Notes under the pieces: model-generated | What the model was told of the DNA's origin: nothing | Database searches by the model: none | What the model saw: the letters and a program-made list of their open reading frames with translations, nothing else | NCBI GenBank assembly: GCA_964619485.1 | Contig: CAZUCI010000063.1 | Span: forward strand, 1 to 18,402 | Reading direction: 5' to 3' | Origin: UBA2882 sp964619485 | GTDB taxonomy: Bacteria; Bacillota; Clostridia; Lachnospirales; Lachnospiraceae | Length of the DNA stretch: 18,402 nucleotides | Made by a program: the position numbers and the translations under genes | Shown here: positions 6,895-14,333 of the stretch, piece after piece | Numbering within the stretch: the stretch's first letter is position 1 | Layout: each line of letters begins with the position of its first letter

Positions 6895-9601
6895 ATGAAT
6901 GAATATTATCAGATGACCCGGTTAAAGGTCCAGGAAGCCGTAAATGGTTATGAGGGAGCAATTACCCCGGAGGATGTAAAGAAGCATCAGCAAAAATATG
7001 GTCCTAATGTGTTAGATGAGGGGAAGAAAAAAAGCATATTTGAGATTTTCATTGAGCAGTTTCAGGATTTTTTAGTAATCATCTTAATCATTTCCGCAAT
7101 TGTTTCCGGAATATTGGGTGATTGGGAAAGTACAATAGTTATTCTCGTAGTCATAACAATGAATGCGCTTNNNNNNNNNNNNNNNNNNNNNNNNNNNNNN
7201 NNNNNNNNNNNNNNNNNNNNNNNNNNNNNNNNNNNNNNNNNNNNNNNNNNNNNNNNNNNNNNNNNNNNNNGAACAATCCCTAAGCAGTTTGAAGAAGCTT
7301 TCAGGTCCCCATGCCAAAGTGCTTCGTAACGGGGATGTGGCACTTCTTGAAACAACTGAAATTACAGTAGGCGATACGATTCTCCTTGAGGCGGGAGATG
7401 CAGTTCCCGCAGATGGAAGAATCCTGGAGAGCTTCAGTCTGAAGGTCGATGAAAGCGCACTGACAGGAGAAAGTCTTTCCGTAGAAAAAGAGGAACATAC
7501 AATTACAGCACAGGTCCCATTGGGTGACCGCGTGAACATGGTCTATTCAGGAAGCTTTGTCACCTACGGGAGAGGTTCCTGTCTTGTCACGGATATCGGG
7601 ATGAAAACAGAAGTAGGAAAAATTGCAGCATTAATGAAGGCAGCTTCAGAAAAAAAGACTCCCCTGCAAATCAGTTTAGACAGTTTCGGAAAAAAGCTAT
7701 CTATCATAATTCTCACATTTTGTGCAGTTCTTTTTGGTGTAAGTATTATCAGGGGAGAAAATATCGGTAATGCTTTCTTGTTCGCAGTTGCACTGGCAGT
7801 GGCGGCTATTCCTGAAGCATTGAGCTCTATCGTGACAATTGTACTTTCTTTTGGAACGCAGAAAATGTCAAAGGAACATGCAATTATCCGTAAGCTTCAG
7901 GCAGTAGAAGGCTTGGGAAGTGTATCAGTTATCTGCTCAGATAAAACAGGTACATTGACACAAAATAAAATGACTGTAGAACAATATTATGTTGGTGGAA
8001 ACGTCATTGATGCCGGGAATATTAAACCGGAAGACCCCATGCAGAAGCAATTACTCATTTATAGTGTTCTCTGTAATGACGCATCCAATCATGAGGGAAT
8101 TGAAATTGGTGATCCAACAGAAACAGCATTGATTAATTTAGCAGCAGAATTTAAAGAAGATATTGAAAAAATCAGACGTGTATATGAACGAAAAGCAGAA
8201 ATACCATTTGATAGTGATCGGAAGCTGATGACAACTGTTCATAATATGGATAAAAAATATATTATGATTGTTAAGGGAGCCGTCGATGTTCTGATTGAGC
8301 GTACCACAAGGATTCAGAGAGAAGCAGCTTTTGTTGAAGGAATAACCAAAAATGATGTGGAAAAAATCAAATATGAAAACGAACTGTTTTCAAAAAACGG
8401 GCTGCGGGTTCTTGCATTTGCATATAAGGAAATCGAAGCGGGAAAAAGGCCGGAATTAAAGGATGAGGATGACCTGATATTCGTAGGACTTATTTCCATG
8501 ATGGATCCGCCAAGAGAGGAATCTAAAGCCGCAGTAGAAGAGTGTATCAAGGCAGGGATTAAGCCGATCATGATTACAGGTGACCATAGGGTGACTGCAA
8601 CTGCTATCGCAAAGCGAATCGGAATTTTACAGGATCCATCTGAGGCATGCGAAGGGTCTGATATTGATCGATTAAGTGATGAAGAACTGAAATCCTTTGT
8701 AGAGGATATTTCCGTTTATGCCAGAGTATCGCCAGAGCATAAGATTCGTATTGTTCAAGCATGGCAGGATAAGGGAAATGTGGTCGCAATGACCGGGGAT
8801 GGTGTGAACGATGCTCCGGCACTAAAACAGGCAGATATCGGAGTGGCAATGGGGATCACCGGAACTGAAGTATCGAAGGATGCTGCCGATATGATCCTCA
8901 CAGATGATAATTTTGCTACAATTGTAAAAGCAGTAGAAAACGGAAGAAATGTTTATAGAAATATCAAGAGTTCCATTCAATTTTTGTTATCCGGAAATCT
9001 GGGTGGAATCCTGACGGTTCTTTTTGCATCCATCGCAGGGCTGGCTGTTCCATTTGCCCCTGTGCATCTGTTATTTATTAATCTGCTTACAGATAGTCTT
9101 CCGGCGATTGCTTTGGGATTAGAGCCACATACTTCGGACGTCATGAATGAAAAACCACGTCCAGTCAAAGAAGGGGTCATGACAAAAGCTTTTCTGTTCA
9201 GAACAATGATAGAAGGAATGGTTATCGCCACCATGACGAGTATAAGCTTTCTAATTGGTCTGGGAAGTGGCGATGCCGCGATTGGAAGTACAATGGCCTT
9301 CGGAACACTTTGTTTATCGCGGCTGGTGCATGGTTTTAATTGCAAAACCAGTTGCCCGGTGCTTTTTACAAATAATTTTTTTAATAACAGATATTTATTT
9401 GGTGCCTTTGCGATTGGCGTCTTGTTAATTACATGCGTATTGGTGGTTCCGGCATTACATCCTGTTTTTAAAGTAGCCGCCTTAAGTGCCACCCAGCTGA
9501 TGTATGTATATGGACTGGCACTTGCCAGTCTTCTGGTAATTCAATTGATAAGATTCTTAAAAATCAGTAGAAAATATGTCCACCAATCTGAATTCCTGTA
9601 A
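6895..9601 (+). CDS. P-type cation ATPase, Ca2+/Mn2+ (type II) family, interrupted by assembly gap
   Basis: This is an ATP-driven cation export pump. The 92 codons before the gap give a cation-ATPase N-domain and helices 1-2. The 776 after it carry the actuator TGES motif (near 7460) and the M4 motif AAIPEAL. They also carry the phosphorylation site SDKTGTLT (Asp codon 7940-7942), the hinge motif TGDGVNDAPAL (near 8790), M5 with SGNLGG, M6 with NLLTDSLPA, and four C-terminal helices. M5 lacks the Glu of two-site SERCA pumps, so one transported ion is likely. Annotation pipelines would call it a PMCA-type Ca2+ ATPase. The Mn2+ riboswitch in front argues for Mn2+ export. With nine missing residues the length would be about 877, normal for the family. 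Its last 38 nt overlap the convergent hydrolase gene. Confidence 0.93.
7171..7270. other. Assembly gap (100 N) inside the ATPase gene
   Basis: Exactly 100 N separate the codon CTT (7168-7170) from GAA (7271-7273). The left side reads in one frame and the right side in another, only because 100 is not a multiple of three. Related pumps have about ten residues between the conserved NA and the E(Q/K)(S/A)L segments. The true missing stretch is therefore probably near 27 nt, and 100 is a placeholder. Confidence 0.95.
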
Positions 9602-10712
9602 GACCTGGGATTGGTGTTCTGAAAAACAGACAGTTTCCAACCGGTGCAGAACCGGCCATTGCCTCCTGTGCAGCCTGATAGCAGTTGGCATTTGCCCCTC
9701 TGGCGAGAACCACTGCAAATCGTCCGCTTCCAACCGGTGAAAACTGTCGGTTCTGATAAATGACTTCCAGAACAGTATTGGGAAATACTGCGCTTTTCAC
9801 ACGATTCATAACAACATTTCCAACCGCCACCTTACCGGTGTAGGACTCTCCGCCTGCTTCACATTCAATGATAGCCGCCAGCAGATCTATATCTCCGGCA
9901 GCAAATGTAATACTGGACAAATCCGCAAAGCCGGCCAGTGCCGCCTGCTGGGTAAGCCGGTTCTCCTCCTCCAGCTTTGCCTGCAGAGAGGTAATGTCAT
10001 TTTCACTTGCATCCAGCTGCTTCTCGTATTCCAGCATCTCCTGCTCTTTATCAGAAATCTGGTCCAGATAATCAGCCATATTGGCACTGGTCTCACTGAC
10101 CGCACCCGCAACTTCATTCTGCTTATCCTTCGCCTGCTGCTTTAATTCATCCAGAGCTTCTCTCTCATCCACAAGTGATTGTTCGTCCTTACGGATTTTT
10201 TCCTGGAGCGCCACATAGCTTTCCAGCATCTTTCGGTCATATGCAGATAATTTTTCCACGTATTCTGCCTTGTTCAGAAATTCGCCAAAGCTTCCGGAGG
10301 TGAAAAACAGTTCCATGTATGCACTGTCGCCCCGTTCGTACATAAATTTAATACGATCCTTCATGGCCTCATACTGTTCCTGTTCATCTTCCCTGGCCTT
10401 TGCCAGCTCTTCCTGTATTGCAACGATATCCGCTTCTTTGTCCTCAATCAGTCCTTCGATATCAGCCAGCTGGGAACTCGCCTTGGACAATTCTCCATTC
10501 AGCTGGTCCAGATAGGTCTGCAGACTCGCTCTCTCCGTATTCAGATCATCCAGGTCTTCCTTGGCATTTTCAATTCCATCCTGTGCCTGGTCCTTGTCCT
10601 TTTGTGCCTGCTGCAGCTGTGAGTAGGTCGACGCATGAACTTCCGGCGTCATTCCCACAAAAAGGGCCGTTGCCAGTATGAACGCCGCAAATCCTTTCGC
10701 CGTTTTTTTCAT
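9564..10712 (-). CDS. Secreted cell-wall hydrolase: PcsB/CwlO-like coiled coil plus SleB-type domain
   Basis: The 382-residue protein starts with a Sec signal peptide (MKKTAKGFAAFILATALFVG, cleavage probably after VHA). A long coiled coil of about 230 residues follows, resembling the N-terminal domain of PcsB/CwlO-type wall hydrolases. A Hydrolase_2 (SleB/CwlJ-type) domain fills the last ~105 residues. That domain includes AAIIECEAGGE with the likely catalytic Glu, NRVKSAVFPNTV, the QFSPV motif and the family's terminal GGHIFY. SleB enzymes are lytic transglycosylases acting on spore cortex; vegetative homologues act on ordinary wall. An upstream TTG (10739) is rejected. AAGGAG is 7 nt before the ATG at 10712, with another ATG at 10715. 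It starts 11 nt after the dCMP deaminase stop, so the two are co-transcribed. Confidence 0.9.
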   Translation of the reverse strand: MKKTAKGFAAFILATALFVGMTPEVHASTYSQLQQAQKDKDQAQDGIENAKEDLDDLNTERASLQTYLDQLNGELSKASSQLADIEGLIEDKEADIVAIQEELAKAREDEQEQYEAMKDRIKFMYERGDSAYMELFFTSGSFGEFLNKAEYVEKLSAYDRKMLESYVALQEKIRKDEQSLVDEREALDELKQQAKDKQNEVAGAVSETSANMADYLDQISDKEQEMLEYEKQLDASENDITSLQAKLEEENRLTQQAALAGFADLSSITFAAGDIDLLAAIIECEAGGESYTGKVAVGNVVMNRVKSAVFPNTVLEVIYQNRQFSPVGSGRFAVVLARGANANCYQAAQEAMAGSAPVGNCLFFRTPIPGLTGIQIGGHIFY

Positions 10713-10723
10713 CATAAAGCTCC

Positions 10724-11209
10724 TTACAAATCCAGACAAATTGTTTTTCCACTATGCTGATACTGATAGAACGCAACACCGGCCGCCTGAAACATCCTTT
10801 TGGATGCCTTCACAGAATCGCTGTCCGGATATTTGTCCTGTGCATAAACCACGGTTTTGATTCCCGCCTGAATAATTGCCTTGGCGCACTCATTACATGG
10901 AAAAAGAGAAACATAAAGCTTCGTTCCCTCAAGACTTCCTCCACGATAATTCAAAATCGCATTCAATTCGCTGTGTGTCACAAAGGGATATTTGGTATCA
11001 AGTCCATCCCCTTCTCTCGCCCAGGGAAACAGCTCATCTGAACAGCCATTTGGGAAGCCATTATATCCCATTGACAAAATTCTGTTGTCGTTTCCAACAA
11101 TGCATGCTCCAACCTGAGTATTAGGGTCCTTTGAGCGCATTCCGGACAATTTGGAGACTCCCATGAAATACTCATCCCAGCTTATATGGTTTTCTCTTCC
11201 ACCAGCCAT
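10724..11209 (-). CDS. comEB: Deoxycytidylate (dCMP) deaminase
   Basis: The enzyme converts dCMP to dUMP, feeding thymidylate synthesis. The 161-residue protein has the zinc motif of the cytidine deaminase fold: His79-Ser-Glu81 with the catalytic Glu, and Pro104-Cys105-Asn-Glu-Cys108 for the remaining zinc ligands. The segment MGYNGFPNGCSDE (residues 47-59) is typical of dCMP deaminases. AGAGGT precedes the ATG at 11209. It lies 10 nt after upp in the same direction, so pyrimidine salvage genes are clustered here. Its stop codon overlaps the spacer that holds the ribosome site of the wall hydrolase downstream. The name comEB is the Bacillus symbol for the same family. Confidence 0.96.
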   Translation of the reverse strand: MAGGRENHISWDEYFMGVSKLSGMRSKDPNTQVGACIVGNDNRILSMGYNGFPNGCSDELFPWAREGDGLDTKYPFVTHSELNAILNYRGGSLEGTKLYVSLFPCNECAKAIIQAGIKTVVYAQDKYPDSDSVKASKRMFQAAGVAFYQYQHSGKTICLDL

Positions 11210-11219
11210 AATTTACCTC

Positions 11220-11849
11220 TTATTTTGTACCAAAAATACGGTCTCCTGCATCTCCAAGCCCCGGAACAATATAGCTGTGCTCATTGAGCTTTTCGTCCAG
11301 AGCACCGATATAAACATCTACATCCGGATGTGCTTCCTGCATTGCCTTCACCCCTTCAGGTGCAGCAATAATACACATAAAATGAATATTTTTACAGCCC
11401 TTGTCCTTCAGCATCTGAATCGCTGCTACCGAGGAGCCACCGGTTGCAAGCATAGGGTCAACCACAAATACTTCTCTTTCACTGCAGTCTGCAGGCAGCT
11501 TGCAATAATACTCCACAGGCTTTACCGTTACAGGATCTCTGTAAAGACCAATATGTCCAACCTTTGCAGCCGGAATCAGATTTAACATTCCATCGACCAT
11601 ACCAAGTCCTGCACGCAGGATCGGTACAACTGCCATTTTCTTACCCTTTAATTCTTTTACTGTTGTCTTGCAGATTGGTGTGTCAATTTCCACATCTGTA
11701 AGTGGCAGATCTCTTGTTGCTTCATAGCAGATGAGCATGGCAATCTCGCTGATTGTCTGTCTGAAATCCTTGGTTCCTGTTTCAGCCCTTCTGATGTATC
11801 CAATCTTATGCTGAATCAGTGGGTGGTCCATAATAACTACTTTACTCAT
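11220..11849 (-). CDS. upp: Uracil phosphoribosyltransferase
   Basis: Upp makes UMP from uracil and PRPP in pyrimidine salvage. The 209-residue protein is the standard length. It carries the PRPP-binding motif VFVVDPMLATGGSS (residues 127-140) and the uracil-binding C-terminus YIVPGLGDAGDR. The N-terminal half includes the conserved PILRAGLGM (residues 76-84). The ATG at 11849 has AGGAGG about 6 nt upstream. It lies between rpiB and dCMP deaminase. In Bacillus and many clostridia upp is also close to the atp operon, which is true here except for the inserted plus-strand segment. Confidence 0.98.
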   Translation of the reverse strand: MSKVVIMDHPLIQHKIGYIRRAETGTKDFRQTISEIAMLICYEATRDLPLTDVEIDTPICKTTVKELKGKKMAVVPILRAGLGMVDGMLNLIPAAKVGHIGLYRDPVTVKPVEYYCKLPADCSEREVFVVDPMLATGGSSVAAIQMLKDKGCKNIHFMCIIAAPEGVKAMQEAHPDVDVYIGALDEKLNEHSYIVPGLGDAGDRIFGTK

Positions 11850-11924
11850 ATTCTTCCTCCTGGATGTGCTTTATTTTTTTTGATTTATTTTATGTCTGCA
11901 CCTGTCCACAGACAAAATCGTTCC

Positions 11925-12353
11925 TTATTCCTCGATCTCGTTAATTCGTCTCTGATGACGTTCCTCACCGGAAAACTCTGTCTCCAAAAATGTATCAACA
12001 ATTTCCAGTGCAAGATTTGGTCCGACGATTCCTGCCCCTAAAGCCAGCACATTTGCATCATTATGCAGTCTTGTCAGCTTTGCAGAAAGAGTATCCGAAC
12101 ACAATGCTGCGCGAACTCCCTTTACCTTGTTTGCCGTGATAGAAATACCGATTCCGGTTGTGCAGATTACAATACCCTTTTTACAGGTTCCATCTGCCAC
12201 TGCCTGAGCCACTGCCTTTCCGTAAACCGGATAATCGCAGGAATTTTTGTCGTAGCAGCCAAAATCATTGACATCGACTCCCTTTTCCTCCAAATGACGG
12301 ATTACCAGTTCTTTTAAATCAAATCCACCATGATCACTTCCAATTGCTACCAT
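11925..12353 (-). CDS. rpiB: Ribose-5-phosphate isomerase B
   Basis: RpiB interconverts ribose 5-phosphate and ribulose 5-phosphate in the pentose phosphate pathway, and so supplies PRPP for the neighbouring salvage genes. The 142-residue protein shows the RpiB fold motifs: the N-terminal SDHGG (residues 6-10), Cys64 in GIVICTTGIGISI as the likely catalytic base, and HNDANVLALG (residues 97-106). The paralogous LacA/LacB sugar isomerases are similar, but the sequence and context favour RpiB. The start has AGGAGG about 8 nt upstream. A 75-nt gap to upp and a 96-nt gap from sua5 contain no clear terminator. Confidence 0.96.
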   Translation of the reverse strand: MVAIGSDHGGFDLKELVIRHLEEKGVDVNDFGCYDKNSCDYPVYGKAVAQAVADGTCKKGIVICTTGIGISITANKVKGVRAALCSDTLSAKLTRLHNDANVLALGAGIVGPNLALEIVDTFLETEFSGEERHQRRINEIEE

Positions 12354-12449
12354 GTGTTTTTCCTCCTATTCATTCTTTTATCTATCATCCATTTCATAAA
12401 TGATTGCCCGACAATAAATCTGATAAATTCCGTGATCAGCCCAGTCTTC

Positions 12450-13514
12450 CTAGACGCTGACCACCTTGTGTCCCGCTGCCTTTAAGAGACGGTTCATAAT
12501 AGCCTGTCCCATTCCACTCTGGTCAAAGGCCTCCGCATAAATAAAATCTATCCCATCCTCATCAAACTCTCTGAGAATTTCGTAAAGCATCCTTGCAATA
12601 GATGCCTCGTCATTTCTTTTTCCAACACTTTTTTTATCACAGTCAAGATAAGAAGCAATGGTTTCATCTGTTGCAATCACGCCTACAGAAAATCCATTCT
12701 TTATTTTCTCCTGTATCTGGACATTCACAGCCCCGATAACCTTCGATGGTTCTCCCTTTACGATTGTGAGATCCCCCTTCGGTGCATAATGTCTGTATTT
12801 CATCCCCGGTGCCTTCGGCGCAATCCCGGAAGCCGCGCTCAGAATAGTCCGGTCTGTCTCCACGCGGGTGAGTTCCTCTTTAAGCATCTCCTCCGTAATA
12901 TATCCCGGTCTCAAAATGACCGGTATTTCCTCTGTTAGATCAACAATTGTAGATTCCAGCCCAATGGTACAGGAGCCTCCGTCCAGAAGCATCTCGATTT
13001 TGCCTGAAAGATCCTCAAAAACATGACTTGCCTGTGTGGGTGATGGTCTTCCAGATGTATTGGCACTGGGAGCCGCAATATAACCACCTGCCGCCCTGAT
13101 AAACGCAAGTGCCACAGGGTCTGATGGGAACCGTACCGCCACTGTATCCAGTCCACCCGTGGTCTCATAGGGAACCACATCCGATTTTCTGAAAATCATG
13201 GTAAGTGGACCAGGCCAGAATTTTGCTGCAAGCGCATAAGCACTTTGGGGAATAAAGGAAACTATTTTCTCTAAATCATCCAGCTTTGCTATGTGGACAA
13301 TCAGGGGATTATCCGATGGTCTGCCCTTTGCCGCATATATTTTTTTGGAAGATTCAGGATTTAATGCGTCCCCACCGAGCCCGTACACGGTCTCTGTTGG
13401 AAAGGCAACCAGTCCACCCGACTTAATGATCTGTCCGGCTTTTTCCATATTTTCCTGATCTATCAGGTTTTCATCAACCTTTATCCACTCTGTTTTCACT
13501 ATTTTCATCTCCAT
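12450..13514 (-). CDS. sua5: L-threonylcarbamoyladenylate synthase (Sua5/YwlC type)
   Basis: The enzyme makes threonylcarbamoyl-AMP from threonine, bicarbonate and ATP, the first step of t6A modification at position 37 of ANN-reading tRNAs. The 354-residue protein has a YrdC domain (about residues 20-205) with FPTETVYGLGGDA, the KGRPSDNPLIVHI loop and APSANTSGRPSPT. A linker with PGMKYRHYAP and a C-terminal Sua5 domain follow, so it is the long Sua5 form, not TsaC. The ribosome site before the ATG at 13514 is weak (AATGGA). A second ATG two codons later (13508) is an alternative. It lies 41 nt after cwlD. Confidence 0.95.
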   Translation of the reverse strand: MEMKIVKTEWIKVDENLIDQENMEKAGQIIKSGGLVAFPTETVYGLGGDALNPESSKKIYAAKGRPSDNPLIVHIAKLDDLEKIVSFIPQSAYALAAKFWPGPLTMIFRKSDVVPYETTGGLDTVAVRFPSDPVALAFIRAAGGYIAAPSANTSGRPSPTQASHVFEDLSGKIEMLLDGGSCTIGLESTIVDLTEEIPVILRPGYITEEMLKEELTRVETDRTILSAASGIAPKAPGMKYRHYAPKGDLTIVKGEPSKVIGAVNVQIQEKIKNGFSVGVIATDETIASYLDCDKKSVGKRNDEASIARMLYEILREFDEDGIDFIYAEAFDQSGMGQAIMNRLLKAAGHKVVSV

Positions 13515-13555
13515 AAACAGTCCATTGTCTGTTCAATCAATTAGTATATCATAAA

Positions 13556-14242
13556 TTACTTTGTATTAAAATAGTTTAAAATTCCCAAATACAGATTCCA
13601 CGCAATCTTTTCCTGATATTCTTCGTTTTCCAGCAGATCAGCCTCCTGTGGATTTGATAAAAAACCGCATTCTGCAATCACCGTCGGTACGCTTGATTTT
13701 TTTAAAAGATAATAGCTTGCATTTTCCTTCGCCACACGAGGGCGTTCAATTTCAAGTCCTTTGTTCAATCTCTCCTGTAAAAGGAAGGCGATTTTCTTTC
13801 CCTCCTCAGAGCCTCCGTAATAAAAGCACTGGGGTCCGCACACAGCCGGGTCATGAAAGCTGTTCTGATGGATGCTCACAACCAGCGATGCATGTTCCTT
13901 TTCTATCAGCTCAATCCTTGCCCGCATATCCTGGGACTTTCTGTTATCTGCCTTCTCCTTATAAAGTCCCCTGTCCTCCCTCCTGGTCATAACGACATGG
14001 AGGTCTGACTGCTTCAAAAGCTTTTCAAGCTTCAATGCAATCTGAAGGTTAATATCCTTTTCCAGAATCTGATTGGTGCCCACCTTTCCAGGGTCGCTGC
14101 CGCCGTGTCCCACATCAATCACGACTGTTTTTCCCCTGTCTTCTCCGGTTCCCATTGTATAAATTGCCGCCTGTCTGGCAAGCACAAGCATGGCGGCCAG
14201 CATAAATACTGCCATGCCCATCGTAATCTTTTTCTTTTCCAT
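13556..14242 (-). CDS. cwlD: N-acetylmuramoyl-L-alanine amidase, CwlD type
   Basis: This zinc amidase removes the peptide from muramic acid. In Bacillus and Clostridium, CwlD does this in the forespore so that PdaA can form the muramic lactam of spore cortex. The 228-residue protein has an N-terminal membrane segment or signal (about residues 7-24) and an Amidase_3 domain. The expected zinc and catalytic residues are His46 in DVGHGG, Glu61, His125 in VSIHQN and Glu191 in IAECGF. Length and the single domain without repeats fit CwlD better than the larger autolysins. It is the first gene after the GH18 terminator, with AAAGG about 11 nt upstream of the ATG. The spore role is inferred from family. 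Confidence 0.9.
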   Translation of the reverse strand: MEKKKITMGMAVFMLAAMLVLARQAAIYTMGTGEDRGKTVVIDVGHGGSDPGKVGTNQILEKDINLQIALKLEKLLKQSDLHVVMTRREDRGLYKEKADNRKSQDMRARIELIEKEHASLVVSIHQNSFHDPAVCGPQCFYYGGSEEGKKIAFLLQERLNKGLEIERPRVAKENASYYLLKKSSVPTVIAECGFLSNPQEADLLENEEYQEKIAWNLYLGILNYFNTK

Positions 14243-14291
14243 ATGATTTTTAACCTTTAAAGATTACTAACAATATATACAGCTTTCAATC

Positions 14292-14328
14292 AAAAAATAA
14301 CCTTTCCTCATATAATAAGGAAAGGTTA
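14292..14328 (-). terminator. Intrinsic terminator after the GH18 gene
   Basis: A perfect 11-bp inverted repeat (14318-14328 with 14298-14308, nine-base loop) starts six bases past the GH18 stop codon and is followed on the minus strand by six T (14297-14292). It separates the GH18 gene from cwlD. The plus-strand side is also T-rich, so it could work in both directions, although no plus-strand gene ends here. Confidence 0.9.
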
Positions 14329-14333
14329 CCTTT

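Noticed and set aside
7084..7539. Open frames across the N run on the minus strand and the short second frame on the plus strand
   Set aside because: They exist only because N codons are never stops. The flanking sequence is clearly the plus-strand ATPase.
8977..9492. 171-codon minus-strand frame inside the ATPase gene
   Set aside because: It is antisense to conserved membrane helices and the M6 motif, with no ribosome site and no recognisable domain.
9513..9530. Perfect palindrome GACTGGCA-CT-TGCCAGTC as a terminator of the wall hydrolase gene
   Set aside because: It has no T-run on either strand and lies in codons of the last ATPase helices. Chance pairing in coding sequence is likely.
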